Shown piece by piece: positions 56,917 to 64,000 of a stretch of 64,000 nucleotides of DNA. Source of the DNA: Sphingomonas folli (GTDB lineage Bacteria; Pseudomonadota; Alphaproteobacteria; Sphingomonadales; Sphingomonadaceae); assembly GCF_019429525.1 (NCBI RefSeq), contig NZ_JAHXZL010000006.1:248001-312000 (forward strand), read 5' to 3'. The notes beneath the pieces were generated by a model that ran no database searches, was not told the origin of the DNA, and saw only the letters and a list, made by a program, of their open reading frames with translations. The position numbers and the translations under genes are program-made. Position 1 is the first letter of the stretch; every line of letters begins with the position of its first letter.

Positions 56917-57255
56917 TCATAGCGCGCTGTCGTCGGTCTCGCCGGTGCGGATCCGCACCGCCTGGCCGACGTCGAGCACGAAGATCTTGCCGTCACCGAT
57001 CGCGCCGGTGTTGGCCGCGGCCTGGATCGCCTCGACCACGCGGTCGGCGATGTCGCTGCCGCAGACGATCTCGATCTTGATCTTGGGCACCATGTTGGTG
57101 CTGTACTCGGCGCCGCGGTAGATCTCGGTCTGGCCCTTCTGCCGACCGAACCCCTTGACCTCGGACACCGTCATCCCCGCCACGCCGACCGCGGTGAGCG
57201 CTTCCCTCACCTCGTCGAGCTTGAACGGCTTGATGATGGCTATGACCAGCTTCAT
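56917..57255 (-). CDS. glnK: Nitrogen regulatory PII protein
   Basis: Trimeric sensor of 2-oxoglutarate, ATP/ADP and uridylylation. 112 residues: MKLVIAIIKPFKLDEVREAL, T-loop with uridylylation site Y51 (YRGAEYST), GDGKIFVLDV and RIRTGE. The pairing with amtB identifies the GlnK role: it closes AmtB when nitrogen is plentiful. A sigma-54 promoter lies 34 bp upstream and the ribosome site is GAAGGGGG. Confidence 0.97.
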   Translation of the reverse strand: MKLVIAIIKPFKLDEVREALTAVGVAGMTVSEVKGFGRQKGQTEIYRGAEYSTNMVPKIKIEIVCGSDIADRVVEAIQAAANTGAIGDGKIFVLDVGQAVRIRTGETDDSAL

Positions 57256-57288
57256 CGCGCCCCCTTCCGTTTACCCGGGAGAACGCTT

Positions 57289-57305
57289 CGCAAGGCGCGT
57301 GCCAG
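57289..57305 (-). promoter_or_regulatory. Sigma-54 (-24/-12) promoter of glnK-amtB
   Basis: Minus strand reads CTGGCACGCGCCTTGCG: the consensus TGGCAC-N5-TTGC with exact spacing. Expected transcription start is near 57279, about 24 nt before the glnK ATG. NtrC-like activation is expected; NtrC sites were not located by eye. Confidence 0.88.
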
Positions 57306-57384
57306 ATGACGGGACGGGTGCTTTGGCAGCGGGGCCGGTCGGTGCCGCTGCAGGGCGGTTTGCCGCGCCCGTTCCCCGCTCGTC

Positions 57385-57479
57385 GTCATCCCCGCGGAGG
57401 CGGGGATCCCTGAACGCTGACGTGGCGGCTCTATTCTCCAGCGTCCGCGTGTCTGGAACCCCGCCTCCGCGGGGATGAC
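57385..57479. repeat. Palindromic repeat, family B copy 2
   Basis: GTCATCCCCGCGGAGGCGGG (57385-57404) with its near-exact complement CCCGCCTCCGCGGGGATGAC (57460-57479). It sits upstream of the glnK promoter, in the 345-bp gap after the DUF2007 gene. Confidence 0.9.
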
Positions 57480-57600
57480 GATGTGAGTGGGTCGAGGGTC
57501 TTCAGGAGAGCAGGAGGTGAGGATGGTCTCGGACGAGAGCTCACCAGGCCCCGTTAACCACTGTTAAACTTTTGTGCACCGCCGCGCGACTGCCCGAAAA

Positions 57601-57801
57601 TCAGGCACCCTGCGCCACCGCGCGCGCCGCCTCGAGGTCGTCCTCGTCGACCATCACGCGCACCGGGATCAGCAGCCAGCTGCCGTCCGCGATCGAGGCG
57701 CCGCCATCGAAGGCGAGCGCGTCGATGCCCTCGGACTCGAGCCGGCCGACCAGGATGTTGGCGAGGTTGCGGTCGTAGCGGCCGAGCTCCACCAGCGCCA
57801 T
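57601..57801 (-). CDS. DUF2007-family small protein
   Basis: 66 residues: VELGRYDRNLANILVGRLESEGIDALAFD, then WLLIPVRVMVDEDDLEAARAV. This is the DUF2007 'putative signal-transducing protein' fold, PII-like in shape. The ATG overlaps the preceding TGA by one base, showing coupling. Confidence 0.8.
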   Translation of the reverse strand: MALVELGRYDRNLANILVGRLESEGIDALAFDGGASIADGSWLLIPVRVMVDEDDLEAARAVAQGA

Positions 57802-58352
57802 CAGGCCGGCGCCACGGTCGGGTTGCGCACCGGCAGCCCGTCGATGCTCGCGGTACGCACCGCATATTTGGCGAAGCGCGCCGAGTCCGGGTTGGCGGCG
57901 TGATATCGGTTGAGCGTCGTCCGCTCGCGCTCGAACGCCATGTGCGGCACGCCCCACCCGCACGAGGTCTGGACCTGCTCCACCGCCACCACGAAGATCT
58001 GCCGCGTGCCCGGCAGCAGCGTGAAATGGCCGGCGAGCGCGCCCCACTCGGCGTCCTGCGGCAGCACCGCGCGCCCGCGACCGTAGAGGCGGAAGATCAG
58101 CGCGGGGTTGTCGAACGCGCAGAACATGATGGTGATGCGCCCGTCGGCGAGCAGGTGCGCGTTGGTCTCGTTCCCCGAGCCGGCGACGTCGAGATAGGCG
58201 ACGGTGGCGTCGTCGAGCACGCGGAACGTGTCCATCCCCTTGGGGCTGAGATTGATCCGCGCGCCCTCGGCGGCGGTGGCGACGAAGAACACCGGCTGAC
58301 GCGCGACGAAGGCGCGATGCTCGGCGGTGAGCGCGGGGAAGAACTCGGCCAT
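57801..58352 (-). CDS. Pyridoxamine 5'-phosphate oxidase-family (FMN-binding) protein
   Basis: 183-residue split-barrel flavoprotein: HRAFVARQPVFFVATAAEGARINLSPKGMDTFRVLDD, IMFCAFDNPALIFRLYG, VEQVQTSCGWGVPHMAFERER. This is the stand-alone type that handles flavins or F420-like electrons rather than making pyridoxal phosphate. It is divergent from ccdA across 52 bp. Confidence 0.85.
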   Translation of the reverse strand: MAEFFPALTAEHRAFVARQPVFFVATAAEGARINLSPKGMDTFRVLDDATVAYLDVAGSGNETNAHLLADGRITIMFCAFDNPALIFRLYGRGRAVLPQDAEWGALAGHFTLLPGTRQIFVVAVEQVQTSCGWGVPHMAFERERTTLNRYHAANPDSARFAKYAVRTASIDGLPVRNPTVAPA

Positions 58353-58369
58353 GACGGTCTGGCTCCGGT

Positions 58370-58406
58370 TTGACGCGCATCATCCACGCGCATATTCTAC
58401 GCGCAT
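58370..58406 (+). promoter_or_regulatory. ccdAB promoter with three phased direct repeats
   Basis: -35 TTGACG (58370-58375), 17-bp spacer, -10 TATTCT (58393-58398); the expected start coincides with the A of the ccdA ATG (58405). ACGCGCAT occurs three times, at 58373, 58386 and 58399, exactly 13 bp apart, covering the promoter, as expected for an autorepressor site. Confidence 0.75.
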
Positions 58407-58650
58407 GAAACATGATCGCCTCGCCTCGGGCAAGCGCCGGTCGGTCAACATGACGATCGACACCGGCGTGGTCGCCGCCGCGCGCGAGGCGGGGATCAAC
58501 CTGTCGCAGGTGGCCGAGGCGGCGATCCGCGAGGCCGCGCAGGCGGAGCGTGATCGCCGGTGGCGCGACGACAATCGCGCGTGGATCGAGGCGAACAACA
58601 AGTGGGTCGAGGAGAACGGCCTGCCGCTGGAACGCTATCGTCTGTTCTAA
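58405..58650 (+). CDS. ccdA: CcdA-family antitoxin
   Basis: 81 residues: N-terminal ribbon-helix-helix DNA-binding part (RRSVNMTIDTGVVAAAREAGINLSQVAEAAI) and a disordered toxin-binding tail (RAWIEANNKWVEENGLPLERYRLF) typical of CcdA. It neutralises CcdB and represses its own promoter. There is no separate ribosome site before the ATG because the promoter reaches to the start codon. Its stop overlaps the ccdB start (TAATG). Confidence 0.93.
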   Translation: MKHDRLASGKRRSVNMTIDTGVVAAAREAGINLSQVAEAAIREAAQAERDRRWRDDNRAWIEANNKWVEENGLPLERYRLF

Positions 58651-58958
58651 TGGCCAAGTTCGACGTCTACGTGACGACGCGCGGCGGGCTGGTCCTGGAT
58701 TGCCAGGCGGACGTGCTAAGCGGGCTCAACAGCCGCTTCGTCGTCCCCCTGAGCGACGATGCGGGCGACGAGACGATACGCGGGCGTCCGGATCGCCGAC
58801 TCAACCCCCGCTTCCAGATCGACGGCCGCTCGTACACGATGTTCACGCATCTCGCCGCCGCCATACCCACGATGGAGCTGCGGTCGCGCCGCGCGTCCTT
58901 GGCGGCGCATGACTATGAGGTCGGCGCCGCGCTCGACATGCTGATCTCCGGCTTTTAG
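58650..58958 (+). CDS. ccdB: CcdB-family gyrase toxin
   Basis: 102-residue SH3-like toxin: KFDVYVTTRGGLVLDCQADVLSGLNSRFVVPL, RLNPRFQIDGRSYTMFTHLAAAIP. In F-plasmid CcdB the last residues WGI contact gyrase; here the end is LISGF, so the Trp is replaced, a change also found among chromosomal homologues. Toxicity is therefore plausible but not certain. It ends 16 bp from the tldD stop on the opposite strand. Confidence 0.9.
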   Translation: MAKFDVYVTTRGGLVLDCQADVLSGLNSRFVVPLSDDAGDETIRGRPDRRLNPRFQIDGRSYTMFTHLAAAIPTMELRSRRASLAAHDYEVGAALDMLISGF

Positions 58959-58974
58959 CGCCGCGTGCCCGTGC

Positions 58975-60390
58975 TCACGCCGTGCCGCCGACCGTCAGCC
59001 CCCCGATCAGCAGCGAGGGCTGGCCCACGCCCGCGGGGACGCTCTGCCCGCCCTTGCCGCACATGCCGATGCCCTCGTCGAGCGCGAAATCGGTGCCGAC
59101 GCCCTGCACCTTGGTCAGCACGCTCGGCCCGTCGCCGATCAGCGTCGCGCCCTTGATCGGCGCGCCGATCCGACCGTCCTCGACCAGATACGCCTCGGTG
59201 CAGGAGAAGACGAACTTGCCCGAGACGATGTCGACCTGACCGCCGCCGAACGACTTGGCGAAGATGCCGCGCCTCACCCGCGACAGCAGCTCGGCCGGGT
59301 CGTCCTGCCCCGCCTTCATGAAGGTGTTGGTCATGCGCGGCATCGGCGCGTGCGCGAAGCTCTCGCGGCGGCCGTTGCCGGTCGGTGCCACGCCCATCAG
59401 CCGCGCGTTGAGCCGGTCCTGCATATAGCCACGCAGCACGCCGTCCTCGATCAGCAGCGTCTCGCCCGTCGGCGTGCCCTCGTCGTCGATCGTGAGGCTG
59501 CCGCGGCGGTCCGCGATCGCGCCGTCGTCGACGATCGTCACGCCCGGCGCGGCGACGCGCTCGCCCAGCCTGCCCGAGAAGGCGCTGGTGCCCTTCCGGT
59601 TGAAGTCGCCCTCCAGCCCGTGGCCGATCGCCTCGTGCAGCAGGATGCCGGGCCAGCCCGCGCCGAGCAGCACGGTCATCTCGCCCGCGGGCGCGGCGAC
59701 CGACTCGAGGTTCACCAGCGCCTGTGCCAGCGCCTCGTCGATCGCGCGCTGCCAGGTCGCCGGCTCGAGCAGCCGGTCGTAGAGGTAGCGCCCGCCCAGG
59801 CCGAAGCTGCCGGTCTCGCGGCGGCCGTTCTGCTCGGCGACGATCGAGACGTTGAGCCGCACCAGCGGGCGCACGTCGGTCGCGACGAACCCGTCCGGGC
59901 GAACGATCTCGACGACGCTCCACGTCCCCGACAGACCGACCGACACCTGCGCCACGCGCGGGTCGCGCGCGCGCGCCGCGGCATCGATCGCCTGGCAGAG
60001 CGCGACCTTGTCGGCGAAGGGGACGAGGTCGAGCGGGTCGGCGTCGGTGTAGCGGCGCTGGTTGGTGTGCGACGGCGCGGCGGCGCGCGGCCGCGCCGAG
60101 GGATCGATCAGCCGCATCGTCGCGGCGGCCCGCTCGATCGCGGCGGCGCTCAGCTCGTTGGCGTGCGCGAAGGCGGTCATCTCGCCCGAGACCGCGCGCA
60201 GGCCGAAGCCGGCGTGGGTGTCGTAGCTCGCGGTCTTGAGGCGACCGTCGTCGAAGCCGAACGCCTCGGCGCGACGATATTGCAGGTAGAGCTCGCCGTC
60301 GTCGGCGCGGTCGAGCGCGGCGGCGGTGAGCCGCAGCGCCGCGTCGGGATCGAGCGTGTCGCGGTAGAGGAAGGAGCGCGGGTCGGTCAT
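58975..60390 (-). CDS. tldD: Metalloprotease TldD
   Basis: Zinc protease subunit that works with TldE/PmbA. 471 residues from the ATG at 60390, with LLHEAIGHGLEGDFNRKGTSAF (zinc-binding HExxxH), GSLTIDDEGTPT and the late FSCTEAYLVEDG block (third ligand Cys). Known in E. coli for microcin B17 maturation and for degrading CcdA. pmbA is not in this window. It is convergent with ccdAB. Confidence 0.96.
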   Translation of the reverse strand: MTDPRSFLYRDTLDPDAALRLTAAALDRADDGELYLQYRRAEAFGFDDGRLKTASYDTHAGFGLRAVSGEMTAFAHANELSAAAIERAAATMRLIDPSARPRAAAPSHTNQRRYTDADPLDLVPFADKVALCQAIDAAARARDPRVAQVSVGLSGTWSVVEIVRPDGFVATDVRPLVRLNVSIVAEQNGRRETGSFGLGGRYLYDRLLEPATWQRAIDEALAQALVNLESVAAPAGEMTVLLGAGWPGILLHEAIGHGLEGDFNRKGTSAFSGRLGERVAAPGVTIVDDGAIADRRGSLTIDDEGTPTGETLLIEDGVLRGYMQDRLNARLMGVAPTGNGRRESFAHAPMPRMTNTFMKAGQDDPAELLSRVRRGIFAKSFGGGQVDIVSGKFVFSCTEAYLVEDGRIGAPIKGATLIGDGPSVLTKVQGVGTDFALDEGIGMCGKGGQSVPAGVGQPSLLIGGLTVGGTA

Positions 60391-60456
60391 CGAACCAAGA
60401 TAGGGGCGCGGGCGGCCGCGCGCCACTCATGAGGCGGGATTGCAGTACCGGCTCCT

Positions 60457-60598
60457 CGATCCTCCCCTGCAAGGGGAGGTGGCAGCGCGTAGCGCTGACG
60501 GAGGGGTGTCGCCGCCGGCGAAGCGCGCTCGACTCACCACTCGCGACACCCCTCCGTCACGCCTTCGGCGTGCCACCTCCCCTTGCAGGGGAGGATCG
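60457..60598. repeat. Long nested palindrome, family E
   Basis: Ends CGATCCTCCCCTGCAAGGGG and CCCCTTGCAGGGGAGGATCG mirror each other, with inner arms GACGGAGGGGTGTCG and CGACACCCCTCCGTC, and small hairpins between (GCGCGTAGCGC, CGCCTTCGGCG). The whole of 142 bp can fold into one cruciform. It fills the tldD to zf-CHCC gap. Confidence 0.9.
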
Positions 60599-60621
60599 AA
60601 TGTCCCCCATGCAGCGCCCGC

Positions 60622-60858
60622 CTACTGCGGGCTGGCGCCTTCCGAGATGTCGGGCAGCTGGCCGTGATCGGCGCCGTCGGCGGGACCGCCGATCAGCACG
60701 AAACGGCGGTCGCAATAGCCGCAGTCGACGTAGCCGTGCTCGTCGATCTGGAGCCACACGCGCGGGTGGCCCAGCGCGGCGCCGCCGGGGATGTCGCTCG
60801 CGCCGTCGCAGGCGACGCGGGGTTGCGAGACGCGGACGAGTTCGGGCGGCGGCAGCAT
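60622..60858 (-). CDS. zf-CHCC zinc-finger protein (NDUFS6-like)
   Basis: 78 residues: VRVSQPRVACDGASDIPGGAALGHPRVWLQIDEHGYVDCGYCDRRFVL. The Cys-His-Cys-Cys set and its spacing match the small zinc protein family related to the complex I subunit NDUFS6. It is divergent from the ABC ATPase gene. Confidence 0.9.
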   Translation of the reverse strand: MLPPPELVRVSQPRVACDGASDIPGGAALGHPRVWLQIDEHGYVDCGYCDRRFVLIGGPADGADHGQLPDISEGASPQ

Positions 60859-60956
60859 GGTCGCGGCGATTAGCAAGCGCCGCTGCCCGAGACAATCCCG
60901 TGCCGCCGCTCCATGCAGGATTGGCAAGCCCCGCGCGCGCGCCTACCTCCGCGCGC

Positions 60957-61898
60957 ATGACCGACGCCGCCATCGCCATCCGGGACCTGTGCAAGACCTA
61001 CGCCGGGGTCGGCGGCGCGCCGGGCAAGCGCGCGCTCGACGGGGTCAGCTTCGAGGTGCCGCGCGGCTCGATCTTCGGGCTGCTCGGGCCCAACGGCGCG
61101 GGCAAGTCGACGCTGATCAACATCCTCGCCGGCCTGGTCAACAAGACCAGCGGCAGCGCCGAGATCTGGGGCTTCGACATCGACGAGCACCCGCGCAACG
61201 CCAAGGCGTCGATCGGGATCGTCAACCAGGAGATCTTGTTCGACCCCTTCTTCACGCCCGTGGAGACGCTCGAGATCCAGGCCGGGCTGTACGGTGTGCC
61301 CAAGAGGGAGCGGCGCTCGATGGAGCTGCTGCGCGCGGTCCACCTCGAGGACAAGGCCAACGCTTACGCACGGACGCTGTCGGGCGGCATGAAGCGGCGG
61401 CTGATGGTGGCCAAGGCGATGGTCCATTCGCCGCCGGTGCTGGTGCTCGACGAGCCGACCGCGGGGGTCGACATCGAGCTGCGCCAGCAGCTCTGGACCT
61501 ATGTCCGCGGCCTCAACGACGCGGGCGTGACGGTGGTGCTCACCACCCATTATCTCGAGGAGGCCGAGGAATTGTGCGATCGCATCGCGATCATCAGCGG
61601 CGGCCGCGTCATCGCCAACGAGCCGACCGCCGAGCTGGTCGGCAAGGCGCAGGAGAAAGTGGTCGCGGTCACGGTCGACCGCGACGTCATGGTGGTGCCC
61701 GAGAACGCGTGTTTCGGGAAGATCGCGCTGAAGGGCACGCGCACGCTCGAGATCACCTACGCCAAGGACCGGGTGAACGCGGGCGAGGTGCTCGGCGCGG
61801 TGCAGGCCGACGGCTATGGCATCGTCGACGTCTCGACCAAGGAGCCCGATCTCGAGGACGTGTTCCTCAACCTGACCCGCGCGGCGAGCGGCCGCTAG
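60957..61898 (+). CDS. ABC transporter ATP-binding protein
   Basis: 313-residue ATPase: Walker [10 protein letters not shown], signature LSGGMKRRL, Walker [13 protein letters not shown], then H-loop [15 protein letters not shown]. The C-terminal extension (about 230-313) resembles the DUF4162 tail of drug/antibiotic-type exporters. A permease gene is not adjacent (purH follows), so the partner lies elsewhere. -35/-10 elements (TTGGCA, then TACCTC) end 7 bases before the ATG. Confidence 0.92.
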   Translation: MTDAAIAIRDLCKTYAGVGGAPGKRALDGVSFEVPRGSIFGLLGPNGAGKSTLINILAGLVNKTSGSAEIWGFDIDEHPRNAKASIGIVNQEILFDPFFTPVETLEIQAGLYGVPKRERRSMELLRAVHLEDKANAYARTLSGGMKRRLMVAKAMVHSPPVLVLDEPTAGVDIELRQQLWTYVRGLNDAGVTVVLTTHYLEEAEELCDRIAIISGGRVIANEPTAELVGKAQEKVVAVTVDRDVMVVPENACFGKIALKGTRTLEITYAKDRVNAGEVLGAVQADGYGIVDVSTKEPDLEDVFLNLTRAASGR

Positions 61899-61956
61899 GG
61901 CGGCCCACCCGCACGGACGCTTGAGCCACCGCGCCCGCCCGCGTAAGCGCGCGCGC

Positions 61957-63528
61957 ATGAGCATCATCCCGATCCGCCGCGCGCTCCTGTCCGTCTCCGA
62001 CAAGAGCGGCATCCTCGACCTCGCCGCCGCGCTCGCCGCCAGGGGCGTCGAGCTGGTCTCGACCGGGGGCACCGCCCGGGCGCTGCGCGACGCCGGGCTC
62101 GACGTGCGTGACATCAGCGACCTCACCGGCTTCCCCGAGATGATGGACGGCCGCGTCAAGACGCTCCACCCCAAGGTGCACGGCGGGCTGCTCGCGGTGC
62201 GCGACGACGAGGCACACGCCCGGTCGATGCGCGAGCATGACATCGGCGCGATCGACCTCGTCGTCGTCAACCTCTACCCGTTCGAGCAGACCGTGGCCAA
62301 GGGCGCGGCGCGCGACGAGGTGGTCGAGAACATCGACATCGGCGGGCCGTCGATGGTGCGCTCGGCGGCGAAGAACCACGCCTATGTCGCGATCGTCACC
62401 GATCCCGCCGACTATGCGCTGGTGGCGCGCGGCGAGACCGACCTGGCCGAGCGGCGGATGCTCGCCGCCAAGGCCTATGCGCTCACCGCGGGCTATGACG
62501 GCGCGATCGCGCGCTGGTTCGCGGGGACCGACCAGGGCGAGACCTTCCCCGCCACGCTGCCGCTGACGCTGCGCCGCGCCGGCGAGCCCTTGCGCTACGG
62601 CGAGAACCCGCACCAGCAGGCCGCCTTCTACGCGTCGTCGGACGGCGTCGCGGGCATCGGCCAGGCCCGGCAGGTCCAGGGCAAGGCGCTGAGCTACAAC
62701 AATTACAACGACGCGGACGCGGCGCTGGAGCTGGTCGCCGAGTTCCACGACTCGGCCCCGACGTGCGTCATCGTCAAGCACGCCAACCCGTGCGGCGTCG
62801 CCACCGGCGCGACGCTCGCCGAGGCCTATCAGGCCGCCTTCGCCTGCGACACGGTGAGCGCGTTCGGCGGCATCATCGCGGTCAACCGCGCGCTCGACCG
62901 CGCCACCGCCGAGGCGATCACGGGGATCTTCACCGAGGTGGTGGTCGCGCCCGACGCCGACGACGAGGCGCTGGCGCTGTTCGCCGCCAAGAAGAACCTG
63001 CGGCTGCTGCTCACCGGCGCGCTGCCCGACCCGCGCCGCGACGGGCTCACCGCCAAGTCGATCGCGGGCGGCTGGCTGGTCCAGTCGCGCGACGCCGGCG
63101 CGGTGGCGCGCGCCGACCTCAAGGTCGTCACGAAGCGCCAGCCGAGCGAGCAGGAGCTGGCCGACTGCCTCTTCGCCTGGACGGTGGCCAAGCACGTGAA
63201 GTCCAACGCGATCGTCTATGCCAAGGACGGCGCCACCGCCGGTGTCGGCGCGGGGCAGATGAACCGGCTCGAATCGGCGCGGATCGCGGCGTGGAAGGCG
63301 CGGGACGCCGCCGACAAGGCGGGCTGGGCGCAGCCGCGCACGATCGGCTCGGCGGTCGCGTCGGACGCCTTCTTCCCCTTCGCCGACGGGCTGATGGCGG
63401 CGGTGGAGGCGGGCGCCACCGCGGTGATCCAGCCGGGCGGCTCGATCCGCGACGAGGAGGTGATCGCCGCCGCCGACGCCGCCGGGCTGGCGATGCTGTT
63501 CACCGGGATGCGCCACTTCCGCCACTGA
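61957..63528 (+). CDS. purH: Bifunctional phosphoribosylaminoimidazolecarboxamide formyltransferase/IMP cyclohydrolase
   Basis: Last two steps of purine synthesis, AICAR to IMP. 523 residues: N-terminal IMP cyclohydrolase ([45 protein letters not shown]) and C-terminal AICAR transformylase ([39 protein letters not shown]). The ATG at 61957 is the family start. TTGAGC and TAAGCG have the same spacing to the ATG as in the ABC gene, with no ribosome site visible. Confidence 0.97.
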   Translation: MSIIPIRRALLSVSDKSGILDLAAALAARGVELVSTGGTARALRDAGLDVRDISDLTGFPEMMDGRVKTLHPKVHGGLLAVRDDEAHARSMREHDIGAIDLVVVNLYPFEQTVAKGAARDEVVENIDIGGPSMVRSAAKNHAYVAIVTDPADYALVARGETDLAERRMLAAKAYALTAGYDGAIARWFAGTDQGETFPATLPLTLRRAGEPLRYGENPHQQAAFYASSDGVAGIGQARQVQGKALSYNNYNDADAALELVAEFHDSAPTCVIVKHANPCGVATGATLAEAYQAAFACDTVSAFGGIIAVNRALDRATAEAITGIFTEVVVAPDADDEALALFAAKKNLRLLLTGALPDPRRDGLTAKSIAGGWLVQSRDAGAVARADLKVVTKRQPSEQELADCLFAWTVAKHVKSNAIVYAKDGATAGVGAGQMNRLESARIAAWKARDAADKAGWAQPRTIGSAVASDAFFPFADGLMAAVEAGATAVIQPGGSIRDEEVIAAADAAGLAMLFTGMRHFRH

Positions 63529-63556
63529 GGTGCTGCCGCGCGCATGCTAGCGCGCC

Positions 63557-63635
63557 CGTGTTCCCGCGAACGCAGGAACCCAGTGCGGCGGAGCGTGATG
63601 CTCGCGGCGCCGGGCTCCTGCTTCCGCACGAGCAC
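63557..63635. repeat. Palindromic repeat, family A copy 3
   Basis: GTGTTCCCGCG..CGCAGGAACCCAG at the left and CGGGCTCCTGCTTCCGCACGAGCAC at the right. It lies in the purH-phnA gap. Confidence 0.8.
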
Positions 63636-63656
63636 GAAGGGGTAGAGGGACCGAAC

Positions 63657-63959
63657 ATGAGCCACGACGAGTACGTCTACGACGAGGAGAGCGGCGAGTG
63701 GGTCAGCGCCGCCGCGTCGGCGGAGAAGCGGGCCGCCGCGGCCACGGTGGAGGTGCGCGACTCGGTCGGCAACCTGCTGGCGGACGGCGACCAGGTGACG
63801 CTGATCAAGGACCTGGAGGTAAAGGGCGCGGGCCAGACGCTCAAGCGCGGCACGCTGATCAAGTCGATCCGGCTGACCGGCGACGCACAGGAGATCGACT
63901 GCAAGTTCGACGGCATCAAGGGGCTGGTGCTGCGCGCCGAGTTCGTCCGGAGGCGCTGA
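63657..63959 (+). CDS. PhnA/YjdM-domain protein
   Basis: 100 residues: an acidic/Ala-rich head (about 1-30) then the PhnA domain: [67 protein letters not shown]. The domain keeps the VKG and LK(R)GT signatures. The zinc-ribbon domain of longer YjdM proteins is absent. The name 'alkylphosphonate utilisation' is historical; function is not established. GAGGGA lies upstream. Confidence 0.9.
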   Translation: MSHDEYVYDEESGEWVSAAASAEKRAAAATVEVRDSVGNLLADGDQVTLIKDLEVKGAGQTLKRGTLIKSIRLTGDAQEIDCKFDGIKGLVLRAEFVRRR

Positions 63960-63960
63960 G

Positions 63961-64000
63961 ATGAGCTGGCCGCCGCGTCTCGATCCGAGCTGGGAGGCGC
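63961..64000 (+). CDS. Start of a downstream gene, cut by the window edge (possibly uracil-DNA glycosylase)
   Basis: Thirteen codons, [13 protein letters not shown], beginning one base after the phnA stop. A 'DPSW' near the start is seen in uracil-DNA glycosylases, but 13 residues are too few for a firm call. Confidence 0.3.
   Translation, partial: MSWPPRLDPSWEA

Overview
The window is GC-rich, densely packed chromosomal DNA from an alphaproteobacterium, most probably a sphingomonad (Sphingomonas or a close relative). The evidence is the gene order rnd-lptC-lptA-lptB-rpoN, a short HRDC-less RNase D, a single RelA/SpoT-type Rsh, a TonB receptor paired with a flavin-dependent halogenase, PhnA and zf-CHCC proteins of alphaproteobacterial type, and many short palindromic repeats between genes. 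I see no rRNA, tRNA, CRISPR array, transposase or prophage.

Layout. Positions 1-5313 (minus strand) hold RNase D, the LPS-transport genes lptC/lptA/lptB, sigma-54 (rpoN) and a serine acetyltransferase cut by the window edge. A double cold-shock-domain protein with a glycine/phenylalanine-rich head and its terminator follow. Positions 6542-23729 form a carbohydrate-use region: an exo/endonuclease-phosphatase-fold lipoprotein, a GH51 arabinofuranosidase, an OprB-type porin, an SGNH hydrolase, a type-B carboxylesterase, a large GH2 enzyme with a lectin-like head, a flavin-dependent halogenase and a TonB-dependent receptor. The last five are one minus-strand operon behind a readable promoter. An EF-hand/tgt/small-membrane-protein operon interrupts the region on the plus strand.

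Positions 24033-38701 are chemotaxis: an odd receptor-like protein with its sensor domain behind its signalling domain, then (after a glutamine amidotransferase, a cupin and a glutaredoxin) a minus-strand operon STAS-cheY-cheA-cheW-mcp-mcp-cheW-...-cheR-cheB-coiled-coil protein, mostly joined by 4-bp stop/start overlaps. The two receptor genes carry a nearly perfect 1,085-bp duplication. No flagellar genes are present.

Positions 39096-54755 are mainly housekeeping: a UPF0434/Lon-N/thioredoxin-TPR operon, a glycosyltransferase, an M48 protease, Rsh, an HxlR regulator, a polysaccharide flippase, DNA polymerase I, a class A beta-lactamase-like lipoprotein, NadB and a DUF1080 (3-keto-disaccharide hydrolase) protein. 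Positions 55115-64000 hold a 44-residue small protein, amtB-glnK with a textbook sigma-54 promoter (its sigma factor is also in this window), DUF2007 and flavin-binding small proteins, a ccdAB toxin-antitoxin pair placed tail to tail with tldD, a zf-CHCC protein, an ABC ATPase, purH, phnA and the start of one more gene.

The gaps carry at least six families of short palindromic or inverted repeats. Two of them lie inside the reading frame of the carboxylesterase. The most interesting items are the halogenase in the sugar-uptake operon, the repeat-invaded esterase, the ccdAB-tldD arrangement with an apparently leaderless promoter and three phased repeats, the receptor duplication and the sigma-54 circuit.
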